Below, in pieces: positions 16,272 to 24,892 of a DNA stretch of 64,000 bases. Positions within the stretch are counted from its first letter, which is position 1. Each line of letters opens with the position of its first letter. This stretch comes from Defluviitaleaceae bacterium (GTDB taxonomy: Bacteria > Bacillota > Clostridia > Lachnospirales > WQUN01): positions 22,810-86,809 of the forward strand of contig WQVF01000006.1 in NCBI GenBank assembly GCA_009781725.1, in the 5' to 3' direction. The position numbers and the translations under genes are program-made. The notes below the pieces were generated by a model. That model saw only the letters and a program-made list of their open reading frames with translations, ran no database searches and was not told the DNA's origin.

Positions 16272-17093
16272 ATGGAATACATTGTTAACGATTTGCCAAT
16301 CTATTATGAAGAGCGTGGTCAAGGAAAGCCGATATTATGTCTGCATGGTTTTACCGAAGACCATATGTCTATGACAGGCTGCCTCGAACCATTTTTCAAA
16401 AATGCCCAGGGATATCGCAGAATATATATTGATATGCCGGGCATGGGTAAAACACCCTCCGCAAGCTGGATTAAGAATGCCGACATTATGCTTGATGTAC
16501 TCAAAAAGTTTATCAAGGGAGTAATCGGCGACGAAGGTATCTTGCTGGTCGGCACCTCATATGGCGGATATATGTCACTGGGACTGGCAGCCAATGGCGA
16601 TATTGAAATCGATGGCATGTTTCTATTTGGGCCATGTATTGTTGCAGACGATGATGCGCGTAAACTACCTGATGTGGAAGATGACGAGTTATTTATCGAA
16701 GATGGCCTTGAGGATGCCTTCGAGAACGACGAAGACTTTGACGATTTCCTAAATATAGCCGTTGTTGCAACAAAGGCAAATTGGGATAGATACGCAAATG
16801 AAATTTTGCCCGCATACAAAATCGTTGATGCTGACTTCACCGAGGAATATCGCGCAAATGGCTATGCTCTGTCATGGGAAAATAAGTTTGACAGTATGCA
16901 ATATGCAAATCCGATTACAATTATGGTAGGGCGGCAAGATGAAAGTGTGGGATATGAAGATGCATGGGATAAGCTTAAGCACTTGCCAAAGCTGACATAT
17001 ATAGCATTAAACGGTGTGGGCCATCTGATGCAAATAGAAAACCCGGAGGCATTTAACTTCCATTTGAAGGATTGGCTTAGAAAAATAGGATAG
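16272..17093 (+). CDS. alpha/beta hydrolase
   Basis: A 273-residue hydrolase of the alpha/beta fold. The oxyanion region is LCLHGFTEDHMSM, and the nucleophile is the serine of GTSYGGYMS (about residue 94-97). The cap domain is unusually acidic (DVEDDELFIEDGLEDAFEND and more). The catalytic acid is probably in VGRQDESVGYED and the histidine in GVGHLMQIENPE. The substrate is unknown; the family includes esterases, haloalkane dehalogenases and carbon-carbon hydrolases. AAGGAG lies seven bases before the ATG at 16272. It follows the ABC pair by 90 bp and could be co-transcribed. Confidence 0.85.
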   Translation: MEYIVNDLPIYYEERGQGKPILCLHGFTEDHMSMTGCLEPFFKNAQGYRRIYIDMPGMGKTPSASWIKNADIMLDVLKKFIKGVIGDEGILLVGTSYGGYMSLGLAANGDIEIDGMFLFGPCIVADDDARKLPDVEDDELFIEDGLEDAFENDEDFDDFLNIAVVATKANWDRYANEILPAYKIVDADFTEEYRANGYALSWENKFDSMQYANPITIMVGRQDESVGYEDAWDKLKHLPKLTYIALNGVGHLMQIENPEAFNFHLKDWLRKIG

Positions 17094-17111
17094 ACGCGTT
17101 TAAAGCATAAG

Positions 17112-17143
17112 AAAGGGCTGTCCTTTACAGGACAACCCCTTTT
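17112..17143. terminator. bidirectional terminator
   Basis: AAAGGGCTGTCC (17112-17123) pairs with GGACAACCCCTTT (17130-17142), one mismatch, with TTTT on the plus side and TTTCTT on the minus side. It serves the convergent hydrolase gene and the unknown gene ending at 17159. Confidence 0.75.
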
Positions 17144-17158
17144 GCATACATATGAATT

Positions 17159-17824
17159 TTATCGTCCGCCTAATCTACGTCTGATATACAGATTAAGCTC
17201 CTTGAAGGCAGAGCGTGGGTTAATTTCATCCAATGCCTCCATCAGCGCGTTGGTCTCTTCATCGGAAAGATGCTCACGCTTATTAGCAAGGAATGCCGCA
17301 CGATTTTTAAGTATAAATAAGCGGATGTCTTTTTCTGATTCCCTTCGGCCCACCATTTCGCTTACCACCTTGCTGGTTTGGGCGAACTGCATGAATTGCT
17401 TATTCATTAGTGCGTAATTGAGCTTGCCGTTTTCGTCGCTAAAGCGGTCTACTATTGATTTGAACTCAGGGCTTTCTATCATTTGAGCCGCATAAGGCAA
17501 ATCACAGCCGACTTGGGCGTCAGCACATACTTCCTCCTCTTCCACATCATCGGAAATCATTATTTTTACTTTGCCTCTTGCAGAATAGGGCAACCCAGCT
17601 AGCTGTTCCATTGCTTCGTCGAAAGCGGCATATGGGAAAACCTCTTGATCTACTCTACCGTCAATAATGACATCACCAGTGCGCGTACTTACTTCGACAA
17701 AAACTGTTGCTTCTTGGTCGGTACGGTGCATTTTTATGCCACTGCCGCCATGCCTTAGCTTGATTTTGTAGGCCACTACAGGGGCTACCTCTAGTTCTAC
17801 TACTTTTGTGCGGATAATATTCAT
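17159..17824 (-). CDS. conserved-looking protein, unknown
   Basis: A 221-residue soluble protein. The first 110 residues are predicted beta-rich (VVELEVAPVVAYKIKLRHGG, then VFVEVSTRTGDVIIDGRV). After an acidic stretch (DDVEEEEV) the C-terminal half is helical and charged, ending IRRRLGGR. I do not recognise a family and see no catalytic motif, membrane segment or signal peptide. GAAGG lies six bases before the start. It is the last gene of the minus-strand block beginning at secA, 15 bases after the nucleotidyltransferase, so it may work with that enzyme. Confidence 0.65.
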   Translation of the reverse strand: MNIIRTKVVELEVAPVVAYKIKLRHGGSGIKMHRTDQEATVFVEVSTRTGDVIIDGRVDQEVFPYAAFDEAMEQLAGLPYSARGKVKIMISDDVEEEEVCADAQVGCDLPYAAQMIESPEFKSIVDRFSDENGKLNYALMNKQFMQFAQTSKVVSEMVGRRESEKDIRLFILKNRAAFLANKREHLSDEETNALMEALDEINPRSAFKELNLYIRRRLGGR

Positions 17825-17839
17825 CTGGTTACCTTCTTT

Positions 17840-18664
17840 CTATATATTTGCGTACCTACCGGTCGCTTCTATTTTTCGTATTGCAGAGATAACGATGTCT
17901 TTGTCCTCGGGATTGGTTATACCATGCCATAAATCAGCGGAAGAAAGCACCTTCATTTTGATTTTACCCTCTTTGATACGTTTGTCTATCTCCCGGGGTA
18001 GTAGGTATTCATCCTTGTTAATATCAGCGGTTTTTTTGAATTCTTCAAAGCCTTCCTCAAGCAGGGGAAATATCTCAGGATGCAAACCGAAAAAGTTCAT
18101 GGAGACGACCGTATCATCTGGATAATCATTATCTTTGGGGATGGCCAGTTGTTCATCTACTTCTTGCAGATACCCCTTACTGTCCACGGTGCAGATGCCC
18201 CTGGCCACCGTTCCGCTGTCTGAGAGGGTATTTTTGAGATAATACGCAACCATTGCACTGTCTTTGGAGGTGGAGAGGTGCTCCTGCATTTTCACATATG
18301 CTTCCTGCCCATAAAAATCATCGGCGTTGATTACAGCAAAGGGGGTTTTGACCGCATCTTTGCAGCATAGAATAGCCTCGGCGGTGCCATAGGGCTTTCT
18401 TCTATGGGATGGGAGCTGTTGGAATACATAGGTTGTATTGATTTTATTCTCAATTCGGTTGCCGATTATACGCTTGAAGTCCTCTTCATTTTCTTTTTTG
18501 ATAATGATTACGGCTTTGGTAAACCCAGCGTGGACTGCGTCATGGATTGCGTAATCCATAAAGACCTCACCATTTGTACCTATGGCTTCAAGTTGCTTGA
18601 GGCCGCCATAGCGGCTCCCCATACCTGCTGCCATTATTACTAAAGTTGTTTCCTTGGGTTGCAT
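17840..18664 (-). CDS. NDP-sugar nucleotidyltransferase
   Basis: A 274-residue GT-A-fold nucleotidyltransferase. The signature loop AAGMGSRYGGLKQL (12-25) binds the NTP phosphates. The metal-binding region VINADDFYGQEAY and the sugar-side segments TVARGICTVDSKG and VSMNFFGLHPEIF follow. It would make an NDP-sugar from a sugar-1-phosphate and NTP; the exact sugar is not predictable. It lacks the left-handed beta-helix of GlmU and the C-terminal domain of GlgC. The start overlaps the end of the pseudouridine synthase by 25 bp. Confidence 0.85.
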   Translation of the reverse strand: MQPKETTLVIMAAGMGSRYGGLKQLEAIGTNGEVFMDYAIHDAVHAGFTKAVIIIKKENEEDFKRIIGNRIENKINTTYVFQQLPSHRRKPYGTAEAILCCKDAVKTPFAVINADDFYGQEAYVKMQEHLSTSKDSAMVAYYLKNTLSDSGTVARGICTVDSKGYLQEVDEQLAIPKDNDYPDDTVVSMNFFGLHPEIFPLLEEGFEEFKKTADINKDEYLLPREIDKRIKEGKIKMKVLSSADLWHGITNPEDKDIVISAIRKIEATGRYANI

Positions 18665-19596
18665 AGATTCAGCTCCTTAATTATTTGTATGAAATTTTCC
18701 GGCGGTTCTGCTGTCCATGTTGTATCGGTAGGGTAGTTTATAAAAGGTTTCGTAAGTTTTAGCTGATAGCAGTGCAACAGTTGACCTGAATTGTAAGGCA
18801 CCGCCTTGCCGCCATATTTTTTATCTCCCATTAACGGATGCCCAATTGTCGCCATATGCGCGCGGATTTGATGACTGCGACCGGTTACTGGGTTTATTTG
18901 TACCAAAGATTGACCTTGAGATATTGATATAGATTTGTATACGGTTATCGCACGTGGGCTGTCTGGGTGATTGCTGATTCGGGCTGTGTTGGTTGAGGTG
19001 TCTTTTTGGTAATGTCCTTCTAGTGTTGCGCTGCCATGAAGTTCGCCTTGAACTATCGCTAGATAAAATTTATCAATGCTGCCTTTATTTGCGAAAGCGG
19101 CATTGACTGCCCGTATAGCTTGATAATTTTTCCCGCATATTACAAGCCCACTGGTGTTAACATCCAAGCGATTGCACAGTGCCGGTGTAAATGTAGCATC
19201 GTGGGGATATGCACCGGTTTTCCGCAGATAGTAAAGCACCCGCGCCAACAGATGTGCATCCTTACCTTTCATGCCGCCATGGGATGGTATACCAATAGGC
19301 TTATTGACTATCAACAGGTGTTCATCTTCGAAAACAATGTCCAATTCCCTTTGTGAGGGCAAACTGTGCTCGCCCGCTTTTCGTAGCTCGGAAATCGTCT
19401 CTTGGGAAAGATACATCCCAATAGTATCCCCATCCGCAAGCAACTCTCCACCTGACGCCCGCTTGCCGTTAAGCTTAATCCGCTTCTTTCGCAGCAATTT
19501 ATACACCAAAGAACTAGGCGCATTTTTCATATACATAAAAAGAAATTTATCCAACCGCCGGTTAGCATCCACGACAGTAATCCTAACCTCATACAC
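18640..19596 (-). CDS. RluA-family 23S rRNA pseudouridine synthase
   Basis: A 318-residue protein: an N-terminal S4 RNA-binding domain (RRLDKFLFMYMKN, KLLRKKRIKLNGKRA) and a RluA catalytic domain. The catalytic aspartate is in NRLDVNTSGLV (about residue 143). PIGIPSHGG, the PVTGRSHQIRAHMATIGHPLMGD segment (in two parts) and KLTKPF at the end are family hallmarks. It isomerises uridine to pseudouridine in rRNA. I choose the GTG at 19596, eight bases inside the end of prfB; the in-frame ATG at 19626 would give 10 more residues. Neither has a good ribosome site, suggesting translational coupling to prfB. Confidence 0.88.
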   Translation of the reverse strand: MYEVRITVVDANRRLDKFLFMYMKNAPSSLVYKLLRKKRIKLNGKRASGGELLADGDTIGMYLSQETISELRKAGEHSLPSQRELDIVFEDEHLLIVNKPIGIPSHGGMKGKDAHLLARVLYYLRKTGAYPHDATFTPALCNRLDVNTSGLVICGKNYQAIRAVNAAFANKGSIDKFYLAIVQGELHGSATLEGHYQKDTSTNTARISNHPDSPRAITVYKSISISQGQSLVQINPVTGRSHQIRAHMATIGHPLMGDKKYGGKAVPYNSGQLLHCYQLKLTKPFINYPTDTTWTAEPPENFIQIIKELNLCNPRKQL

Positions 19597-20702
19597 GGCC
19601 TTTATGATCCCAAACCAAGTATGCATTCATAAAGGGGTCAAGCTGTCCGTCCATTACCGCTTGCACATTCCCGGTCTCTTCATCGGTGCGATGGTCCTTG
19701 ACCATACTATATGGATGGAACACATATGACCGGATTTGACTACCCCAGGCATTATCCATCTTGGCACCTCGGATACGGTCTAAATTCTCCAACTCATCTT
19801 CCTTTTGCTTAAGGTATAACTTAGCCTTAAGCACTTTCATGGCTCGGTCACGGTTTTGGATTTGGCTGCGCTCGTTCTGGCATTGAACTATTATTCCACT
19901 GGGGATATGAGTTATACGAATGGCGGATTCTGTCTTGTTAACATGCTGCCCGCCTGCGCCACCGCTACGATAGGTGTCGATTTTCAAATCCTCAGGGTTA
20001 ATCTCTATGGAGTCCGCCTCTGTAAGCTCAGGCATTACATCACAGGATGCAAAGGATGTGTGACGTCGTCCACTGGAGTCGAATGGTGATATCCTCACCA
20101 ATCGGTGGATACCTTTCTCACTGCGCAGATACCCAAAGGCATTATCCCCGGATATCTGAAAAGTGGCGGATTTTACCCCTGCTTCTTCTCCATCAAGATA
20201 ATCCAAGAGCTCAAACTTGAAGCCCCTGCGGTCAGCCCATCGGCTATACATACGAAGCAGCATCCCCACCCAATCGCAGGACTCTGTGCCCCCTGCCCCT
20301 GGGTGTAGGCTCACCACTGCGTTATAGGCGTCATATTCGCCACTGAGTAGGGTTTCTACTCGCAGCCGGTCATAGTTCTGGACAAAACTTTCCGCCATGT
20401 CTTCCGCTTCGGATACCAATGACAAGTCCTGCTCTTCTATGGCTATTTCGCAGATGGTAAGAGCATCGTCATAAGCAGATTGCAGGTTTTCGAAGGATGT
20501 GACTTTGTAGCGTAGGATTTTAAGTTCCTTGAGAACCTCCTGAGAGTAGTCTGTATACGTCCAAAAGGCGGGATCTACTGTTTTTTCTTCTAAGGATTCG
20601 ATTTCTACTTTGGCCTTGGCCAGGTCAAAGTGAATCCCCCATTTCGATTAGCTTGGCTTTGTATGGCGCAAGCTTGCGTGTGATTTCTTCTATTGCCAGC
20701 AT
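19589..20702 (-). CDS. prfB: peptide chain release factor 2, programmed +1 frameshift
   Basis: Release factor 2 recognises UGA and UAA stops. The main frame (19589-20626) carries GGQ in YRSGGAGGQHVNKTESA and the SPF anticodon-like tripeptide in RISPFDSSGRR. The first 25 codons are in a different frame, starting at ATG 20702 with AAGGAG nine bases upstream, and reach an in-frame TGA at 20627-20625. The site CTT-TGA-C (20630-20624) with a GGGGGA Shine-Dalgarno-like stimulator just upstream is the classic autoregulatory frameshift: low RF2 lets the ribosome slip and make full-length protein of 370 residues. A simple ORF call starting at 20425 would miss the N-terminus. Confidence 0.95.
20624..20645 (-). 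promoter_or_regulatory. RF2 frameshift site
   Basis: On the minus strand GGGGGA is followed four bases later by CTT TGA C. Ribosomes that pause at the UGA when RF2 is scarce move +1 and continue with GAC. The spacing is one base longer than the common arrangement. Confidence 0.9.
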
Positions 20703-20739
20703 TTTTTCAACTCCTTTTTGTATATCGACGATGAGCAGA

Positions 20740-20988
20740 TTAATCGAAATCTATACTTTTCAGTACTTCTTCTCGGTTTTTACGGGTCAATTTTATGCCG
20801 TATTCGCATACGGGGCAGATTATTATTTGTTTTCGCCAGTATGGAAATATTGGGATGAAAAATAGGGTGAACCAGCTCCATATGTTGGTTTGCTCCCAAT
20901 AGGTACTGTTGTGACAGTGGTTGCAGTATATTGGCTGAGTTGAGGTTGCTTTTTTGAATCTAAAATGTCTTGTTCCATAAATAATCAT
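20740..20988 (-). CDS. small zinc-ribbon membrane protein
   Basis: An 82-residue protein with two CxxC knuckles, CNHC (22-25) and CPVC (59-62), separated by an aromatic hydrophobic stretch (WSWFTLFFIPIFPYW). The pattern is the zinc-ribbon family in which the middle segment loops into or across the membrane. Function is unknown. It lies between the small membrane protein and prfB on the same strand. Confidence 0.7.
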   Translation of the reverse strand: MIIYGTRHFRFKKATSTQPIYCNHCHNSTYWEQTNIWSWFTLFFIPIFPYWRKQIIICPVCEYGIKLTRKNREEVLKSIDFD

Positions 20989-21033
20989 GCCTTGTTCTCC
21001 TTGTCATTTGCCTCGCTATAGCGGAGAAACTCT

Positions 21034-21312
21034 CTACTTATTTCTGCTTAGAGCCACAGCCCGACCAATCAATATTGCAGCACCGATTAGTGTCACTTGC
21101 AAGACATAATCTCTTGCAAAAATAAACATCAAGGAGATTAACGTCCCGTATAGAAAAATACGCTTCCATTCCCTTACAAGAAGCCTGCGAATACGCTGGC
21201 TGTGTTTTTGCATATTCCCATCAGGAAAAAGGCTACCGATAATCCATGCCAAAGGTATTGGCACGATTATTAGCACCAGCATGATTATTATAGTGATTTG
21301 TATCCAGCTCAT
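21034..21312 (-). CDS. small membrane protein, unknown
   Basis: A 92-residue protein with an N-terminal hydrophobic helix (5-28), a basic middle (QRIRRLLVREWKR) and two further hydrophobic segments (50-65, 70-85). No family is recognised. Its ATG overlaps the secA stop (TAATG), so it is translationally coupled to SecA and could be an accessory to the export machinery; that is only context. Confidence 0.65.
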   Translation of the reverse strand: MSWIQITIIIMLVLIIVPIPLAWIIGSLFPDGNMQKHSQRIRRLLVREWKRIFLYGTLISLMFIFARDYVLQVTLIGAAILIGRAVALSRNK

Positions 21313-23897
21313 TATCCAACCTTGTTTTTACAGCAGACCTTATATTTCTTCCCACTGCCACAGGGGCAGGGGGCGTTTACTCCGATTTTGGGAGTGGCGC
21401 GTTTTGCCGGTTTTTTTACTGCTGTATTATCTTGGTGGGTGAATTGATCTTCTTTTTTGACTAGCTGAACCATTTTTGGCTTTTTGTCTCCTGTTTGCAG
21501 GTGGACATTGAATAGCTTCCAGATAGTGTCTTGCTGGATGTTATTATTCATGTCTTCGAACATTTCAAAGCCTAGGTGCTGATATTCCACCAATGGGTCA
21601 CGCTGGGCATAGCTGCGTAGTGAGATACCTTGGCGCATCTGGTCCATTTCGTCTATATGAGTCATCCATCTGGCATCTACGGAGCCCATCAGGAATGACC
21701 GCTCCCAGTTGCGCATCATTTCCGGGGTTACTTTTTCCTCCAGTTGAGAGTATAGCTCTACAGCCTCGTCATATAGGCGGTCTTTGATTTCCTGTTTTGT
21801 TATGGTGTCTAGCTCATTGCTGATATCCACAGCGGGCTTGTGGAAGATTATCATCAGCTCTTTGTTAAGCTCTGGGATTTTCCATTCATCGGGTTCGTCA
21901 GATTCGGCGGTGTGGCTGTCTACCGCCCGATCCAATACATTCCTGAGCATTCTCACAATGCCCTCTTGGAGGTCTTCTCCATCGATGATTTTATTCCGCT
22001 CGGTATAGATAACTTCCCGTTGGGTGTTCATTACTTTATCGTATTGGAGTAGGTGCTTACGGATACCGAAGTTATTGCCCTCTACTTTCTTCTGAGCACC
22101 TTCGATGGCTTTGCTAAGCATTCCATGCTCAATTACATCGTCTTCCTTCATGCCCAGTGTGTCTACTATCCGGGCCATACGGTCACCGCCAAAAAGGCGT
22201 ATAAGCTCATCTTCCATAGAAATAAAGAACTGAGACTCCCCTGGGTCACCTTGACGTCCTGCACGGCCACGGAGCTGGTTGTCTATACGTCTGGCTTCAT
22301 GCCGCTCGGTGCCTATTACCTTAAGGCCACCAAGCCCCCGAACCCCTTCCCCTAGCATAATGTCCGTACCACGGCCTGCCATGTTAGTTGCAATGGTAAT
22401 ATGTCCAGCTTGGCCTGCCAGGGCTATAATATCCGCTTCCCGTTCATGATGCTTGGCGTTAAGGACCTCGTGTTTGATGCCTTTGCGGCGCAGGAGGCCG
22501 CTTACCAACTCGGATTTTTCTATTGAAACGGTACCAACAAGTACGGGCTGGCGTTTTTTATGGGCTTCTTCTATTGATGCGACTATTGCACGGTACTTTG
22601 CTGCTTCCGTGCGATAGACCACATCGGGCTTGTCGTTACGAACCATTGGCATATTGGTGGGGATTGCAACTACGTCCATGCCGTAGATTTCCCGGAACTC
22701 ACCGTCTTCTGTGAGAGCGGTACCGGTCATTCCTGCTTTTTTGGTGTACTTGTTGAAGAAATTCTGGAAGGTAACAGTAGCTAGCGTCCGGCTTTCACGT
22801 TGGACTTTTACTCCTTCCTTAGCCTCGATTGCTTGATGCAGGCCGTCAGAATAACGGCGGCCTGGCATTAGACGGCCTGTAAATTCGTCTACGATTACAA
22901 TGCCGTCGTCTTTGACTACATAGTCTACGTCACGGTGCATACCGTAGTTGGCTTTGAGGGCGTTGTTTATAAAGTGCATGATTTCTACATTGTCCGGGTC
23001 GGATAGGTTTTCCAGACGGAAATATCGTTCCGCGGCTTCTATACCTTGCTGAGTCAGGGAGACTGTCTTTTTCTTTTCGTCAACGACAAAATCCCCTTCC
23101 TCTTGTAGCTCCTGCCTGAGAATGGGGTTGAGAGCGTCTTCTTCGTTGACAATACGGCCTTTTTTCAGATTCTTTGCCAGATTGTCGGCTGCGCGGTATA
23201 GCTCGTTGGCTTTGCCACCGGGACCTGAGATTATAAGGGGGGTACGAGCTTCGTCTATGAGAATCGAGTCAACCTCATCTATGATGGCAAAGTGAAGGCC
23301 ACGCTGTACCCGGTTTTCATCTACTACGACCATGTTGTCACGGAGATAGTCGAAGCCCAATTCGTTGTTAGTAGAATAGGTGATGTCACAGGCATATTGG
23401 GCCCTTCGCTCCGACGGCTCCTGACCATGTAGGATACAGCCTGTGGTCATACCCAGGAAGCCGAAAATCTGGCCCATAAGACCTGCGTGATAGTTTGCCA
23501 GATATTCGTTAACCGTTACCAAGTGTGCGCCTTTGCCTGCAAGGGCATTGAGATATAGAGGCGGTGCGGCGGTTTGGGTTTTACCTTCACCGGTACGCAT
23601 TTCGGATATACGGCCCTGGTGTAGTACAATACCGCCCATCATCTGAACATTGAAGTGGCGTTTACCTGTAAGGCGAGTGGTGGCTTCCCGAACCAAGGCA
23701 AACGCTTCCGGCAGGATATTATCCAGCGTTTCCCCTGATGCTAAGCGGTCTTTGAACTTCTGGGTCATGCCCCTCACTTCGCAGCCAGTTAGTTTTTGCA
23801 TTTCCGGCTCCAGGGCTTCTATGCGATTAACAATCGGAGTTATGCGTTTGATTTCCTTTTCGGAATAGTTGCCAAAGATTTTTTCTAGTATTCCCAT
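21312..23897 (-). CDS. secA: preprotein translocase ATPase SecA
   Basis: An 861-residue motor that drives preproteins through SecYEG. It has DEAD motor motifs: EMRTGEGKTQTA (Walker A), VDSILIDEARTPLIISG (Walker B region), TNMAGRGTDIMLGEGV and QLRGRAGRQGDPGESQFF, plus a preprotein cross-linking domain and a helical scaffold. The C-terminus keeps the zinc-binding SEC-C tail CPCGSGKKYKVCC, which contacts SecB or ribosomes. The start at 23897 is chosen because GAGGTG lies five bases upstream; the ATG at 23909 would put the ribosome site inside the gene. It heads the minus-strand block down to 17159. Confidence 0.97.
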   Translation of the reverse strand: MGILEKIFGNYSEKEIKRITPIVNRIEALEPEMQKLTGCEVRGMTQKFKDRLASGETLDNILPEAFALVREATTRLTGKRHFNVQMMGGIVLHQGRISEMRTGEGKTQTAAPPLYLNALAGKGAHLVTVNEYLANYHAGLMGQIFGFLGMTTGCILHGQEPSERRAQYACDITYSTNNELGFDYLRDNMVVVDENRVQRGLHFAIIDEVDSILIDEARTPLIISGPGGKANELYRAADNLAKNLKKGRIVNEEDALNPILRQELQEEGDFVVDEKKKTVSLTQQGIEAAERYFRLENLSDPDNVEIMHFINNALKANYGMHRDVDYVVKDDGIVIVDEFTGRLMPGRRYSDGLHQAIEAKEGVKVQRESRTLATVTFQNFFNKYTKKAGMTGTALTEDGEFREIYGMDVVAIPTNMPMVRNDKPDVVYRTEAAKYRAIVASIEEAHKKRQPVLVGTVSIEKSELVSGLLRRKGIKHEVLNAKHHEREADIIALAGQAGHITIATNMAGRGTDIMLGEGVRGLGGLKVIGTERHEARRIDNQLRGRAGRQGDPGESQFFISMEDELIRLFGGDRMARIVDTLGMKEDDVIEHGMLSKAIEGAQKKVEGNNFGIRKHLLQYDKVMNTQREVIYTERNKIIDGEDLQEGIVRMLRNVLDRAVDSHTAESDEPDEWKIPELNKELMIIFHKPAVDISNELDTITKQEIKDRLYDEAVELYSQLEEKVTPEMMRNWERSFLMGSVDARWMTHIDEMDQMRQGISLRSYAQRDPLVEYQHLGFEMFEDMNNNIQQDTIWKLFNVHLQTGDKKPKMVQLVKKEDQFTHQDNTAVKKPAKRATPKIGVNAPCPCGSGKKYKVCCKNKVG

Positions 23898-23926
23898 TAG
23901 GCACCTCATTTGTATAAAATCCAGGA

Positions 23927-23957
23927 CTCTCCCTCCCGCAAGAGTCAGGAGGGAGAG
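23927..23957 (-). promoter_or_regulatory. leader hairpin of secA
   Basis: CTCTCCCTCC (23927-23936) and GGAGGGAGAG (23948-23957) form a perfect 10-bp stem with an 11-base loop inside the roughly 75-nt secA leader. It lies 30 bases upstream of the start codon and is not followed by a T run. Confidence 0.5.
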
Positions 23958-23978
23958 AATCCCATCTATCAGTCTATG

Positions 23979-24007
23979 AATATAGCAGTGAAATGGAGCT
24001 GGTGCAA
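23979..24007 (-). promoter_or_regulatory. promoter of the secA operon
   Basis: Minus strand: -35 TTGCAC (24007-24002), a 17-base spacer, then TGC-TATATT with -10 at 23984-23979. Both -35 and extended -10 are good. Confidence 0.7.
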
Positions 24008-24040
24008 GGGGGATTGACTCTCGGGTAAAATTACATAATA

Positions 24041-24068
24041 AAACCGTATGGTGCCATACGGTTTTTTT
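24041..24068. terminator. terminator of the two-component operon
   Basis: AAACCGTATGG (24041-24051) and CCATACGGTTT (24054-24064) form an 11-bp stem, with seven T on the plus side and TTTTATT on the minus side. It ends the kinase gene on the minus strand. The core is shared with 4134-4151. Confidence 0.75.
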
Positions 24069-24070
24069 AT

Positions 24071-24892
24071 TTAAATTGCATAAAATTTAAGGGTAAGCTT
24101 AGCCCCGCTTTTTCCTCCGCCTCCATCCACCTCCAAATCCCCGTTCTGCCCCTGCATGATGGCAAGAGCTAGAGGCAGACCTATCCCAGTACCCTGCTTT
24201 GTTCCTCCATATCGCTTGAACAAATTTTTAATCTCCTGTGAAGGGATGCCTTTGCCCATATCCTCCACGGCAATCCAGCTTGCAATGGGGTTGGAACCGG
24301 ATGTTACCTCTATTACGCTGCCTTGAGGAGAATGCTCCGAGGCATTCTTAATAATATTGGTAAGCACTTCCGCTGTCCAATTTTTATCGCAATAAAAAAC
24401 TATGTCCCCTTCCAGTTTTACATGCTGGTCTTTGATATCAAGGAGGATTCTAAGGGGCTGTAAGGCTAAATCCAGCAGCTCCCTTGCCGTTATTATTGAT
24501 TTTGAGAAATTAACGCTTCCCGATTCTAGCTTTGCCATTTTTAACAAGGCACTTACCAGCCAACCGGTTTGTGCAAGTCCCTGTTTTATGTTTCTTATGA
24601 ACTCTGCGGCTTTGTCGGGAGGGGCGTTTTCCAACAGTTCTGTCATTACCATCATGGCTGTTAGTGGGGTTTTGAGCTGATGAGATATATCAGCAAGGGC
24701 ATCTGCCAGATTTATTTTTTCTTTTTTCAAGTTCAAGGCCTGTTCGTTAAGACGGCCGGCTAGGGTATGGATATCATTTTTGAGAATAGAAAGCCGCCCC
24801 TCCAGATTATCCCTGAGGTCATGGGCATGGCCGTCTATTATTCGACGGATATCGGCGGAAAGCCCTTCGATTTCTTTGCGTTTAATTATCAT
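24071..24892 (-). CDS. soluble sensor histidine kinase
   Basis: A 273-residue kinase with no membrane segment. Residues 1-65 are a charged coiled coil, then the H-box DISHQLKTPLTAM with H71, the N-box IIKNASEHSP, the G1 box VEDMGKGIP and the G2 box GTGIGLPLALAIM. It would phosphorylate the response regulator encoded just upstream. The start at 24892 overlaps the regulator's stop (AATGATAATTAA), a coupling arrangement; an upstream in-frame ATG at 24925 would lie inside the regulator gene. It lacks the two helices usual for such kinases (for example BceS, VanS), so its signal must be cytosolic or relayed by a membrane partner. Confidence 0.85.
   Translation of the reverse strand: MIIKRKEIEGLSADIRRIIDGHAHDLRDNLEGRLSILKNDIHTLAGRLNEQALNLKKEKINLADALADISHQLKTPLTAMMVMTELLENAPPDKAAEFIRNIKQGLAQTGWLVSALLKMAKLESGSVNFSKSIITARELLDLALQPLRILLDIKDQHVKLEGDIVFYCDKNWTAEVLTNIIKNASEHSPQGSVIEVTSGSNPIASWIAVEDMGKGIPSQEIKNLFKRYGGTKQGTGIGLPLALAIMQGQNGDLEVDGGGGKSGAKLTLKFYAI

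Noticed and set aside
16272..17093. Acidic stretch in the hydrolase as a sign of pseudogene
   Set aside because: The frame is intact and the catalytic motifs are in order; the stretch is in the variable cap.
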